Source of the DNA: Leucocoprinus leucothites
Lineage: Eukaryota; Basidiomycota; Agaricomycetes; Agaricales; Agaricaceae
DNA length: 64,000 nt
NCBI GenBank assembly: GCA_013368445.1
Contig: JAACJO010000019.1
Location: 434,001-498,000 of the forward strand
Reading direction: 5' to 3'
Shown: positions 1 to 11,602 of the stretch, in pieces
Position numbering within the stretch: position 1 is the stretch's first letter
Layout of the letters: the number at the start of each line of letters is the position of its first letter
Translations under genes and position numbers: made by a program
The notes under the pieces: model-generated
Database searches by the model: none
What the model was told of the DNA's origin: nothing
Seen by the model: the letters and a program-made list of their open reading frames with translations, nothing else

Positions 1-342
1 AGCAACACAGACAGAGATGTCTATGGGTCACTATACTCCCACATCATCAATAACGTTCTCACCGACGAACAAAGAGTTGCACTCAAGAGAGGAGAATGCT
101 TCTTCTGCCACAAGAAAGGACATTTCGCTAAATCTTGTCCGGCAAGGAAGGTTTGGTTTAAGTCAAGAGGAAAGACAAACATGGGATCGAAGCAGATGCA
201 GAAGTCCCAGTCCAAACCGAAACAAGGGAATCGTAGACCTTTCAAGCCTAAAAGGAAAGATCCAGATGCCATGGTTTACGAAATAGAACAAGCTAGTGAT
301 GAAGACGACCCATTTCAAGAATACTCAAATGAAAATTTTTGA
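1..342 (+). CDS. Ty3 Gag C-terminal part (copy 1, cut by window edge)
   Basis: The frame is open from the first base to a TGA at 340-342. It contains a CCHC zinc knuckle (C-x2-C-x4-H-x4-C, CFFCHKKGHFAKSC) followed by a long lysine/arginine-rich tail and an acidic end, the usual layout of a retrotransposon Gag nucleocapsid that binds element RNA. The N-terminal capsid part lies left of the window, but the same protein is seen, with stops, in the second copy at about 5,960-8,181. The last codons GAA AAT TTT TGA contain a -1 frameshift heptamer, and pol continues in the -1 frame. Confidence 0.85.
   Translation, partial: SNTDRDVYGSLYSHIINNVLTDEQRVALKRGECFFCHKKGHFAKSCPARKVWFKSRGKTNMGSKQMQKSQSKPKQGNRRPFKPKRKDPDAMVYEIEQASDEDDPFQEYSNENF
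333..342 (+). promoter_or_regulatory. -1 ribosomal frameshift site, gag to pol (copy 1)
   Basis: The gag-frame codons read GAA AAT TTT TGA, so positions 333-339 form A AAT TTT, a canonical X-XXY-YYZ slippery heptamer, immediately followed by the gag stop. The pol frame is exactly -1 relative to gag and opens at 339 with no ATG of its own. The same 10 bases occur in copy 2 at 8,172-8,181. The mechanism is inferred from the motif and frame relation. Confidence 0.75.
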
Positions 343-3300
343 GTACTCACGAAGATCAGATAGACATCATCGATCTTCAATCAAACAAAGGATTAACAGT
401 ACATGTACCAATATTGCTCCATACAACTAGAGCAAAACACAATCTACAAGCACTACTAGACTCAGGAGCTAGTGGAGAATTTATCGACCCACAACTAGTC
501 GATACCTACAACTTGCCAAAATTCAAGATGAAAAAGGCAATCAAAATCCGTAATGCCGATGGAACACAAAACCTATCAGGAAGTTGTACTCACTATACAA
601 AATTAAAAATAGAAGTGAACAACAAAATTATGACGATCTCACCAAGAATAGTCAAACTTGGATCAAACCAACTATTCTTAGGAATCACATGGTTAAAGAG
701 ATTCAATCCCGATGTTGATTGGCAGAAACTGTCATTACGTTGGCGAGATGAAAATTCTCATACAATCAAATTAACCAAAGCGAAAACTGATTCCATCAAT
801 CAGTTGTATTATGAAATCAATGTGAAATCTAACACATCACAACAACTTCACAACTCGGCTACTAAACCTAAAAAGGAATCAGACCCTGTGAAAGCCGTAC
901 CAAAGAAATTTCATCAGTTTCTCAAAGTCTTCAACAAAGACGAATCTGAGAAATTACCACCCAGATGTCCTTGGGATCATAAAATCGAGACTATACCAGA
1001 ATTCGAACCCAAGCGAATGCCAGTTTATCACCTGACACCTCAGGAAAGAACTGAACTTGACAAGTTTATTTCCGAAAATCTACGAAAGGGATATATTCGG
1101 AAATCCAAATCACCAATGGCCTCTTCTTTCTTCTTTGTAGGAAAGAAAGGAGGAGACTTATGTCCATGCCAAGATTATCGATTCCTTAACAAGAATACAA
1201 TAAAGAATGCTCACCCAATACCGAGCATATCACGAATCATGGATAAACTCAAAGGATCTAATTGGTTCACCAAGTTAGATGTCCGACTAGGATATAATAA
1301 TGTTCGAATCCATGAAGGACATGAATGGAAAGCGGCATTCCGCACTCCAAATGGGTTATATGAACCCACAGTCATGTTCTTTGGAATGACAAATTCCCCT
1401 GCTACCTTCCAATCCATGATGGATCACATCTTTAAAGACCTTACTGAGAAAGGCGGAGTTATTATTTACATGGATGACATCCTTATCCATGCGAAAACAA
1501 AGGAACAACTCGAAAGACTTACTAAACAAGTCTTGAAGATTCTACAACAAAACGAGCTGTATTTAAAGACTGAGAAATGCGAATTCGAGAAGCAACGCCT
1601 AGAGTACCTCGGAGTTATCATAACTCCTGACTCTATCGAGATGGACCCCATTAAACTTAAGGGAATACAGGATTGGCCTGTACCCAAGTCTGTCCGAAAT
1701 ATCTGACAATTCATTGGATTTTGCAACTTCTATCGCAAATTCATTCACAACTTCTCAGCTATCGCACAACCACTTAACGCATTACTTTGTAAAACAACGA
1801 AATTCGAATGGAACTCAGAAGCACAGAAAAGCTTTGAGAAGCTCAAGGAACAATTCCTTAAGCAACCTATACTTCAAATAGTTGACGAATCAAAACCATT
1901 CGAAATCGAATGTGATGCTTCCGCATTTGCTACTGGTGCAGTACTACTCCAAAGAGATTCAAATGGAGATAAGCACCCTGTGGCTTATTATTCACAAACC
2001 CTCAACCCTGCAGAACGAAACTATCATGTGTCTGACCAAGAATTCCTTGCTATTATTAGAGCACTAAAGGAATGGCGACACTACCTTGAAGGATCAGCAC
2101 ACCCTATCATCATATGGTCTGATCACGAGAATCTCACCAGATGGCGAGAACCACAACAATTAAATCGAAGACAAGCTAGATGGATGCTATATATGACACG
2201 CTTCCATTACTCCATAAAGCACTTAGCTGGCAACAAAAATACTCTTGCTGATGCATTGAGTAGAAGACCAGACCTAGTCCCAGATGGAAAGGATAACGAA
2301 GATCTAGTTGCGATACCATCAGAAAAATTCATTAACTTCCTTTCTGAGGAAATTAAAGAAGAAATTAAAAATAAACAAAAGAAGATCAACCCATCTGAAA
2401 GATTTACAGAAGATGATGGCATTTATAAATATCAGGGAAGACATGTGATACCTGAAGATGCCGAACTAAAAAGAAGACTTCTACAACGTGTACATGATCA
2501 CGAGACATCAGGACACCCAGGAACAGCTAAAACGTTCCGTAAACTATCTAAATTAGTTTACTGGCCTGGAATGAACACATATGTTCAGAACTACGTGAAA
2601 GGATGCCCTATTTGTCAACAGTACAAAATCAATCGCCATCCAGTTAAACCACCAATGCAACCGATTAAAGGCCCTTCTTCCACAAGGCCCTTTTCCCAAA
2701 TATCTATGGATCTTATCACAGATCTACCACCTGACGATGGATATGATTGTATATTGTCCATAGTGGACCATGGACTTACGAAAGGGATAATCCTAACTCC
2801 AACAAAGAAGACAGTAAATGCTGATGGCATTGCTGAAATTCTTATTGACAAAGTATTTTCGAAATACGGAACACCCAATAAAATAATCTCTGATCGAGAT
2901 CCACGATTTGCTGCTAAATCAATGCAAAAACTATACGAAAAACTCAATATTACCCCAGCCCTGTCTACAGCATACCATCCACAGACAGACGGAACTACCG
3001 AAAGGTACAACCAAGAAATCGAGTTTTACTTAGCAGTTTACACATCACAAAACCCAACCATATGGAAACGAGCACTTCCAATGATTGAATTCGTACATAA
3101 TACGAAACCCCATTCTGGAAGAAAACACTCACCATACGAATTAATCCTAGGATATAACCCACAAGCGTTTATCTCAGACATAGAGACAGACACACCTTCT
3201 ATCAATGAGAAGTCTCTATTCTTGGAACAAGTCCGAGAAGCAGCTTTAGAGGCACATGAACGAACACGTCTCATGATGGCTCAAAGAAAGAACCAACCAT

Positions 3301-3749
3301 GGACACCATTCAAAGTAGGAGACCGAGTTTGGTTAGATAACCGAAATCTCCCTTTACCCTATGCTTCTAAGAAGCTTAATCAAAGAAGAGAAGGTCCATT
3401 TACTATTATTAGAAAGACCTCTCCAGTCAACTACGAACTCAAACTACCACAAAAATGGAAGATTCACAATAAGTTCCATGCTTCACTTCTCATGCCAGTA
3501 ACTGAGAACGACGTTTATGGTAAACATAACCCTAAACCACCACCTGTCCTAGTCTCAGGAGAAGAACAATACGAAGTCGAAGCAGTCCTAAACCATAGAA
3601 CTCGCAGACTACGTTCTGGAACAAAAATAGAATACCTAATTCGTTGGAAAGGATACGGACCAACTGAAGACTCATGGGAACCAGAGAAAAATCTTGAAAA
3701 TTCAGAAGAAATAATTCAAGAGTATAAAAACCAACACAATCTCTCTTAA
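339..3749 (+). pseudogene. pol: Ty3/gypsy chromovirus Pol, one in-frame stop (copy 1)
   Basis: This is the polyprotein that copies and integrates the element. In order: retropepsin (LLDSGASGEF, about 450-480), reverse transcriptase with the YMDD box near 1,470, RNase H (IECDASAFATGA, near 1,905), integrase zinc finger (H-x-H...CPICQQ, near 2,490-2,620), the integrase DDE core (SMDL, ISDRDPRF, and the E of TTERYNQE, about 2,705-3,025), a GPF module and a C-terminal chromodomain (EYLIRWKGYG...DSWEPEKNLE, about 3,570-3,730). The only break is TGA at 1,704-1,706, where copy 2 has AGA; otherwise the frame runs over 3.4 kb. The chromodomain places it in the chromovirus clade. Expression would need the frameshift at 333-339. 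Confidence 0.93.
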
Positions 3750-3764
3750 CATTCCTCAGCTTCA

Positions 3765-5114
3765 ATGACTACTTCAGAAGTCAGTGAACAACCAACAGTA
3801 CCAGTCTTTGGAACTATTATTTGCGAATCGCCCTCACCTATTACCCCTCCTACTACACCGACCAACACCATCAACGATGCGAACAAGGTCGAAGAAAGTC
3901 CTGGTCTTGCCTCATCGCAAGAACAAGGCACCAAATCCCCTGCCGGAGATAGTGCAGGCGGAGACACTAGCGGTGAAAACTCTTCACCCTATAAAGAGAA
4001 TGCCACCCTACGACGAGCATTTCTTCGAGAACAGACAGCCGTTGACTTTCTGTCCGCCTACAGCAGCAATCCTAGACTCACTTCATATGTCTACAACATC
4101 GGGAATCGGATTGATGCTCTCGCTTCTGCAAGAAGTGAATACAAGCGTCTCCAGAAAGAAATGGACTTCCATCTTAGTAACCTGGCACGCCATATCCCTA
4201 GGGGTCCCTATACTCAGAACATCGTCCGACGCATCCAACGTACCGACCCGGACAGAGATTACTTCGCTACGCTCAAGCGTCAACAAGCTCCAGAGCGACG
4301 TGCACAGGATTCTGAGCGCGCCTCAGCTGATGACGAAGGAAAAACTTCCCCACCTAGCGTCAAACCTCAACAACGTCATGATGTGGCTACACACAATGCC
4401 ATATTACCGAATACACCCCCTCCAACGCCTACTAACGAGCCTCCTCGAAATACCAATCGAGACGCGACTCGCCCTGGACGTACTAGTCGAACCTGCGACA
4501 TATGTCACGGAATGGGTCATATCAAGACGCTTTGCCCGGGATATCATTGCACCTGGTGCGACACTTTCGCCCCCGGCCATTTCACCAAGTATTGTTCCCG
4601 AAATCCTTATAAAGGAATTGCTCGACGGGATCTACCCCCAGTCGCCCTGGCAGCACTTTCGATTACCGAAGGAGTCGATGCCGCCAAGGCTCTTGCTCTG
4701 CAGTCCATCTCCGGATCTGCCAGAATACAGCCCCGACAGTCCGGTGTACCAACCGGCAATCACGACGCCCCCATCACCGATGCCGTCGGACTTCGATCCG
4801 AACGACATAATCCAACATCCACGGCCGTTAACACCACCTCCCTCGGCCCAACCTACAACCCTACTTTTACGCCGCGACGAGGTCGTAAACCCGCACCACG
4901 AGGAAGACAATATGGCCGTCTCCAGACCTCAGTCCGTTCCTCCCATCCAAACCATCGAGGACGCAGTCCGAGCGGACGTCCCCATCACGGTCAAACTCCT
5001 CGCATCTATGAAGGAGAACGCCCCCTTACACCCCCATACGAAGATGGCAATTACGAATCTCATTACGATGATGAAGCCAACTTCAACATAGACGGTGAAG
5101 GTAATTTACCTTAG
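3765..5114 (+). CDS. Third ORF downstream of pol, double zinc-knuckle protein (copy 1)
   Basis: A 449-residue ORF starts 15 bases after the pol stop and ends about 50 bases before the 3' LTR. It has an N-terminal Ser/Thr/Pro-rich region, a central helical region (about residues 80-150), then two zinc-knuckle-like motifs in tandem near residues 242-280 (C-x2-C-x4-H-x4-C in CDICHGMGHIKTLC, then C-x2-C-x6-H-x4-C), and an Arg/Gly/Pro-rich tail ending in an acidic patch. I do not recognise it as envelope or any named protein. The knuckles suggest nucleic-acid binding, perhaps a second Gag-like protein. A related product occurs before the LTR of E4 (about 55,290). Almost the same stretch is also open in the +1 frame. 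Confidence 0.7.
   Translation: MTTSEVSEQPTVPVFGTIICESPSPITPPTTPTNTINDANKVEESPGLASSQEQGTKSPAGDSAGGDTSGENSSPYKENATLRRAFLREQTAVDFLSAYSSNPRLTSYVYNIGNRIDALASARSEYKRLQKEMDFHLSNLARHIPRGPYTQNIVRRIQRTDPDRDYFATLKRQQAPERRAQDSERASADDEGKTSPPSVKPQQRHDVATHNAILPNTPPPTPTNEPPRNTNRDATRPGRTSRTCDICHGMGHIKTLCPGYHCTWCDTFAPGHFTKYCSRNPYKGIARRDLPPVALAALSITEGVDAAKALALQSISGSARIQPRQSGVPTGNHDAPITDAVGLRSERHNPTSTAVNTTSLGPTYNPTFTPRRGRKPAPRGRQYGRLQTSVRSSHPNHRGRSPSGRPHHGQTPRIYEGERPLTPPYEDGNYESHYDDEANFNIDGEGNLP
3784..5091 (+). CDS. Overlapping ORF in the +1 frame of the third ORF (status uncertain)
   Basis: A 435-residue ORF lies almost entirely inside the 449-residue ORF in a different frame. Its second half is Pro/Ser-rich and looks protein-like (for example LPEYSPDSPVYQP). 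In copy 2 the same frame stays open except for one TGA at about 12,303 and a lost start, so it survives about as well as the zinc-knuckle frame. It may be a true overlapping gene or a by-product of base composition. No domain is recognised. Confidence 0.3.
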   Translation: MNNQQYQSLELLFANRPHLLPLLLHRPTPSTMRTRSKKVLVLPHRKNKAPNPLPEIVQAETLAVKTLHPIKRMPPYDEHFFENRQPLTFCPPTAAILDSLHMSTTSGIGLMLSLLQEVNTSVSRKKWTSILVTWHAISLGVPILRTSSDASNVPTRTEITSLRSSVNKLQSDVHRILSAPQLMTKEKLPHLASNLNNVMMWLHTMPYYRIHPLQRLLTSLLEIPIETRLALDVLVEPATYVTEWVISRRFARDIIAPGATLSPPAISPSIVPEILIKELLDGIYPQSPWQHFRLPKESMPPRLLLCSPSPDLPEYSPDSPVYQPAITTPPSPMPSDFDPNDIIQHPRPLTPPPSAQPTTLLLRRDEVVNPHHEEDNMAVSRPQSVPPIQTIEDAVRADVPITVKLLASMKENAPLHPHTKMAITNLITMMKPTST

Positions 5115-5151
5115 TGACTTAGATAGTTACTAAGATGTGGACATCTTAGCT

Positions 5152-5160
5152 AGGAAAGGG
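5152..5160 (+). promoter_or_regulatory. Polypurine tract before LTR
   Basis: A purine run (aggaaaggg) lies four bases upstream of the LTR start, the expected plus-strand primer of copy 1. The same run precedes the LTR of copy 2 (12,992-13,000). A related aaaaggg-ataa precedes the E4 LTR at 56,005. Confidence 0.65.
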
Positions 5161-5164
5161 ATAA

Positions 5165-5826
5165 TGTTATGTATATTGATTATATCTAGCATTTGTTCTA
5201 TCTATAACACGAAGTCGATATTAGCTTTACTTAAGTAATATCGCAATTATGTTTCTTCTTATTTGTTCTTGTATTTTCTCATTTGTTTTGACTCGTTTAC
5301 TTTGTATGGTTACGACTCGTTATGACTTGTTTGGTTTTGTTTGTATTTTGATGACATGTGATTGTTAAATATAGCGGCGCTATATTTGGACTTATCTTGT
5401 GATCGATCAGATGATCAAAGAAGAACTTCTTTAGAAGAACTTCTAAAGCTTCTTTGACAGATCGCGTCTTATATAGTTTAATTAGCGTTAAGGAAGCTGT
5501 ACGCTTCTCTTCTTTCATTAGAAGCCCTTAGCCCTAGTTAATAATAGATACCGACTTGTATTGTATATAAGTCGTCGACATCTACCAAGGAGAAACATCG
5601 TTTCTACTTGGTTAGGTGGAGACTCAATACGAGCCTTTATCTATACAAAGTCGAATTGAACTTAAGCTCTAAGATCTCAATTACTAAAGTCTTAACTCTA
5701 TAATCGCCGTATTATAACTCTGACTTAGTAAACGACTTTGTCGCTTACCGAGAAGGAGTCCCCTTTGATAAGATCAACTCGATACTTATCGCGCCAGCTT
5801 AGGACCGGGCCGGCGTCACTATAACA
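5165..5826 (+). repeat. LTR shared by the two tandem Ty3 copies (family L1)
   Basis: This 662 bp LTR begins TGTTAT and ends ATAACA. It is the 3' LTR of copy 1 and the 5' LTR of copy 2. Boundaries are fixed by the solo copy at 30,448-31,078, which has the same ends and a perfect 5 bp target duplication. Two TATA-like boxes (near 5,470 and 5,563) are candidate promoters. Downstream I found no convincing tRNA primer-binding site and no self-primer match. Confidence 0.9.
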
Positions 5827-5959
5827 TCCATAGCAACTATAAACTAATTTTCCAACCACGGCAGAATTAAACTGCAAGTGTGATAATTGTCTTAAGGACA
5901 ATTTACCATTTAAGACCATACCAGGTGTCTCTATAGGCACCCATAAACATAGTCCACAA

Positions 5960-8181
5960 CAGACCCAGCAGAGTTTGCAAGACAAGTTGAAATCTTCACA
6001 AGAAGAGAATTTCCAGAGAAATACTATAGTACCTACTATAGTGAAACCTGAGGAACAAGATTCTACAAAAGTAAAGGATCAGGAAGATTCTATTACATCA
6101 AAGAACATGAAGGGAAAGTTGCCTATGTCCCAATCAAGAAAGAACAAGAAGGGATCCTCGAAGCCAAATTTGCCAAATTTGGTCACAAGCAACTTCATAG
6201 AACTGTCAAACAGCAAATCGAAAGAGGAGCTGGTATTGAAGAACTTTGAGATGTTACCCCAGAACAGTACGCTGAAGAAGCAAGAGGACAGCAAACTCAA
6301 TTTCCAGAAACCCCTGCAGAATTTAGCAGGACCATTGAACCAGAACCAATCCTTGACATTACCCTAAGAATCAGAGAAACCTCTCAGGAAAATAATTCAG
6401 AGCCCAGAGTTGACACTCCAAGCCCAGAAGAATCTGAATCTGACAAAGATGACAAAGAAGAAGAAGAAGACAAAGAAGGAACAGATAGTGGAAATAGAAG
6501 CCAACAAGAATCTGAAGGAAATCAAACAGAAGAGGAAGCAGAAGCACTCGCACGGGCAATCAATAATCTCAAACTCAAATCCCCAAAGAAGCCCAGAGTC
6601 GATAGACCCCCTTCTTACTCCTCGAGCCCAGCCTTTGGACATAGCCCAAGGTTCCTCAGTCCCATTACGAACCCTATCCCCTTTAGCTTTACCAATTCCC
6701 CCACCAGTATTGCCAGTACCAGTACCTTACCAACAACCAATCCCAACATTACTACAGCCAGTACCACCATCACCGTACACGCTAACACCCAAACAAAAGG
6801 GAAAGCAAAAGCAGTTGTCACCAACACAGGAGGTTCTTCAAATCGGAGAAGCCCCACACCACCACCACCAAATCCACAAGGAGGACCACCAAGTCCCAGA
6901 GGTAATCCGCCTGGAGGACCAGGAGGACCAGGAGGACCAGGAGGAGGACCACCAAATCCTAATCCAACCCCCCTGCCAAACCCAATGGCACAACCTCAAG
7001 CAGGATTCCAGCTTAAATACCCAAAGCCCAACAGGTTTGATGGCAACCCAAGCTATTACAGACCATGGATAGCCAAAGTCAAACTCTACTTCGACTCATA
7101 TGGTGTCACAGATGACCAATCAAGAATCAACTACACCCTTGGATTACTCGATGGAGCTGCCAAGTTATGGCAACAGGATTACAGACTTAGTCAAGCAACT
7201 GCAGCTACCTAAGCAGGATACACCCCACACACTTTCGATGAGTTCAAGGATGCACTTGAACAGTCATTCGCTCCAACACAACAGAGCTTTGAGGCTGAAA
7301 GAGAGCTCCACTATTATAGACAACAAAACAAATACATCGAAGAATACATCGCCAACTTTTCCGTCCTTGCCTCACATGCAGGACTTACTGACAGCACTTC
7401 TCTCCGATCCTACTTCACTGAAGGACTCAACAATGATGTCAGATTCAAAGCAATTCGAGCTGACCCCCAAACCCTCACAGAGTGGAAAACTGCTGCAAGA
7501 CAAGCATACAAAGTTGTCCAAGAGCAAAGGAGATACCACATTGGAAATTCTAATCCAGGATCTTCAAACAGATCAAGAAAGACCAAAAAGAATAGTAGAT
7601 CATACGGACCTCAACCACGATATAATGACATCCATAGTCAACCCCTACCTAGACCCAGATGATCCGAGTGGGACATGGATATCGACAGAATATCAAGAGG
7701 TATATACTGATTATCAATCGAAGATGATCGGGAAGCAGACAATGGTGGTATATATGAACTTGGAGCAGAGGATGATGATAATCCTGAAGAAGAGGAGAGT
7801 GAAGGAGAAGACATCAACCAAATGTACAATGAAGGACCAAGCAACACAGACAGAGACGTCTATGGTTCACTATACTCCCACATCATCAATAATGTTCTCA
7901 CCGACGAGCAGAGAATCGCACTCAAGAGAGGAGAATGCTTCTTCTGCCACAAGAAAGGACATTTCGCTAAATCTTGTCCAGCAAGGAAGGTTTGGTTTAA
8001 GTCAAGAGGAAAGACAAACATGGGATCAAAGCAGATGCAGAAGTCCCAGTCCAAACCGAAACAAGGGAATCATAGACCTTTCAAGCCTAAAAGGAAAGAT
8101 CCAGACACCATGGTTTACGAAATAGAACAAGCTAGCGATGAAGACGATCCGTTTCAAGAATACTCGAATGAAAATTTTTGA
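5960..8181 (+). pseudogene. gag: Ty3 Gag (copy 2), in-frame stops
   Basis: The gag frame runs to TGA at 8,179-8,181 but holds stops at about 6,050, 6,250, 7,210, 7,660 and 7,710. Visible parts are an N-terminal basic region, an acidic Glu/Asp stretch near 6,430-6,480, a Pro/Gly-rich linker (GGP repeats near 6,900-6,960), a capsid-like domain from about 6,985 (KPNRFDGNPSYYRPWIAKVK, then the TFDEFKDALEQSFAP region), and the CCHC zinc knuckle near 7,940-7,985. The end overlaps pol through the slippery site at 8,172-8,178. The start codon cannot be chosen with confidence. Confidence 0.75.
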
Positions 8182-11100
8182 GTACTCATGAAGATCAGAT
8201 AGATGTCATTGATCTTCAATCAAACAAAGGATTAACAGTACATGTACCAATATTGCTCCATACAACCAGAGCAAAACACAACCTACAAGCACTACTCGAT
8301 TCAGGAGCTAGTGGAGAATTTATTGACCCACAACTAATCGATACCTACAACTTGCCAAAATTCAAAATGAAAAAGGCAATCAAAATCCATAATGCTGATG
8401 GAACACAGAACCTATCAGGAAGTTGTACTCACTACACAAAATTAAAAATAGAACTGAACAACAAGATTGTGACGATCTCTCCAAGATAGTCAAACTTGGA
8501 TCAAACCAACTATTCTTAGGAATCACATGGTTAAAGAGATTCAATCCTGACATTGATTGGCAGAAACTGTCATTAAGTTGGTGAGATGAAAACTCTCACA
8601 CAATCAAATTAACCAAAGCGAAAACTGATTCCATCAATCAGTTGTATTATGAGATCAATGTGAAATCCAACACATCACAACAACTTCACAATTTGGCTAC
8701 TAAACCAAAACGGGAATCAAACCCTGTGAAAGCCATACCAAAGAAATTTCATCAGTTTCTCAAAGTCTTCAACAAAGACGAATCTGAGAAATTACCACCC
8801 AGACGTCCTTGGGATCATAAAATTGAGACTATACCCGAATTTGAACCCAAATGAATGCCAGTTTATCACCTGACACCCCAGGAGAGAACTGAACTTGACA
8901 AGTTTATTTCCGAAAACCTATGAAAGGGATATATTCGGAAATCCAAATCACCTATGGCCTCTTCTTTCTTCTTTGTAGGAAAGAAAGGAGGAGACTTACG
9001 CCCATGTCAAGATTATCGATTCCTTAATAAGAATACGATAAAGAATGCTCACCCAATACCAAGCATATCATGAATAATGGATAAACTCAAAGGATCTAAT
9101 TGGTTTACCAAGTTAGATGTCCGACTCGGATACAATAATGTCCGAATCCATGAAGGACACGAATGGAAAGCCGCATTTCGTACCCCTAATGGGTTATATG
9201 AACCCACAGTCATGTTCTTTGGAATGACAAATTCACCTGCTACTTTCCAATCCATGATGGATCATATATTCAAAGACCTTACTGAGAAAGGCGGAGTTAT
9301 TATCTACATGGATGACATCCTAATCCATGCGAAAACAAAAGAACAACTTGAAAGACTTACTAAACAAGTCTTGAAGATTCTACAACAAAACGAGTTGTAT
9401 TTAAAGACTGAGAAATGCGAATTCGAGAAGCAACGTCTAGAGTATCTCGGAGTTATCATAACCCCTGACTCTATTGAAATGGACCCAATCAAACTGAAGG
9501 GAATTCAGGATTGGCCTGTACCCAAGTCTGTCCGAAATATCAGACAGTTTATTGGTTTCTGCAACTTCTATCGCAAATTCATCCACAACTTCTCAGCTAT
9601 CGCACAACCACTTAATGCATTACTTCGCAAAACAATGAAATTCGAATGGAACCCAGAAGCACAGAAAAGCTTTGAGAAGCTCAAGGAACAATTCCTTAAG
9701 CAACCTATACTCCAAATAGTTGACGAATCAAAGCCATTCGAAATTGAATGTGATGCTTCCGCATTTGCTACCAGTGCAGTATTACTCCAAAGAGATTCAA
9801 ATGGAGATAAGCACCCTGTGGCTTATTACTCACAAACCCTTAACCCTGCGGAACGGAACTACCATGTGTCCAACCAAGAATTCCTTGCTATTATTAGAGC
9901 ACTAAAGGAATAGCAACACTACCTTGAAGGATCAGCACACCCTATCATCATATGGTCTGATCATGAGAACCTCACCAGATGGCGAGAACCACAACAATTA
10001 AATTGAAGACAAGCCAGATGGATGCTATACATGACATGCTTCCATTACTCCATAAAGCACTTGGCTGGAAACAAAAACACTCTTGCTGACGCATTGAGTA
10101 GAAGACCAGACCTAGTCCCAGAAGGGAAAGATAATGAAGATCTTGTTGCGATACCATCAAAAAAATTCATTAACTTCCTTTCTGAGGAAATTAAAGAAGA
10201 AATTAAAAATAAACAAGAGAAGATTGCCCCATCCGAAAGATTCACAGAAGATGATGGCATTTATAAATATCAGGGAAGACATGTGATACCTGAAGATGCC
10301 GAACTAAAAAGAAGACTTCTACAACGTGTACATGATCACGAGACATCAGGACACCCAAGAACAGCCGAAATGTTCTGTAAACTATCTAAATCAGTCTACT
10401 GGCCTGGAATGAACACATATGTTCAGAACTACGTGAAAGGATGCCCTATTTGTCAACAGTACAAAATCAACCGTCATCTGGTTAAACCACTGATGCAACC
10501 GATTAAAGGCCCTTCCTCCACAAGGCCCTTTTCCCAAATATCTATGGATCTCATCACAGATCTACCACCTGACGACGGATATGATTGTATATTGTCCATA
10601 GTGGACCATGGACTTACGAAAGGGATAATCCTAACTCCGACAAAGAAGACAGTAAATGCCGATGGCATTGCTGAAATTCTCATTGACAAAGTATTTTCGA
10701 AATACAGAACACCCAACAAAATAATTTCAGATTGAGATCCATGATTTGCTGCTAAATCAATGCAAAAATTATATGAAAAACTCAATATTACACCAGCCCT
10801 GTCCACAGCATATCATCCACAGACAGATGGTACTACCGAAAGATACAACCAAGAAATTGAGTTTTACTTAGCAGTTTACACATCACAAAATCCAACTATA
10901 TGGAAATGAGCACTTCCAATGATTGAATTCATACACAATACAAAGCCCCATTCTGGAAGAAAACACTCACCATACGAATTAATATTGGGATATAATCCAC
11001 AAGCGTTCATCTCAGACAAAGAGACAGACACACCTTCTATCAATGAGAAGTCCTTATTCTTAGAACAAGTTCGAGAAGCAGCCCTAGAGGCACATGAACG

Positions 11101-11587
11101 AACATGTCTCATGATGGCTCAACAAAAGAACCAACCATGGATGCCATTCAAAGTAGGAGACCGAGTTTGGTTAGATAACCGAAATCTCCCTTTGCCCTAT
11201 GCTTCTAAGAAGCTCAACCAAAGAAGAGAAGGTCCATTTACTATTATTAGAAAGACCTCTCCAGTCAACTACGAACTCAGACTACCACCAAAGTGGAAAA
11301 TTCACAACAAATTCCACACTTCACTTCTCATGCCAGTAACTGAGAACGACATTTATGGGAAACACAACCCTAAACCACCACCTGTTCTTGTCTCAGGAGA
11401 AGAACAATACAAAGTTGAAGCAGTCCTAAATCATAGAACTCGCAGACTACACTCAGGAACAAAAATAGAATACCTAATTTGATGGAAAGGATACAGGCCT
11501 ACCAAAGACTCATGGGAACCAGAGAAAAATCTTGAAAATTCAGAAGAAATAATTCAAGAGTATAAAACTCAACACAATCTCTCCTAA
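8178..11587 (+). pseudogene. pol: Ty3 Pol (copy 2), frameshifted and with many stops
   Basis: The product is co-linear with the Pol of copy 1 (protease, RT with YMDD near 9,310, RNase H, integrase, chromodomain). A one-base deletion near 8,486 shifts the frame, and stops occur near 8,581, 8,852, 8,922, 9,072, 9,911, 10,004, 10,733, 10,907 and 11,480. At least six stops are TGA where copy 1 has CGA, so the damage is mostly C-to-T at CpG. Confidence 0.92.
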
Positions 11588-11602
11588 CATTCCCCAGCTT
11601 CA

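Noticed and set aside
1211..1417. Minus-strand ORFs opposite pol, for example 1,211-1,417 and 2,615-3,010, repeated in copy 2
   Set aside because: They are mirror frames of a conserved coding region and show no protein-like features of their own.
3765..5114. Envelope gene in the third ORF
   Set aside because: No signal peptide, no transmembrane segment and no glycoprotein-like cysteine pattern; zinc knuckles and a basic tail point to a nucleic-acid-binding protein.
5827..5850. Primer-binding site of the L1-family element just after its LTR
   Set aside because: The sequence catagcaacta two bases after the LTR has no complement in the LTR and no convincing fit to a tRNA 3' end, so I did not annotate one.
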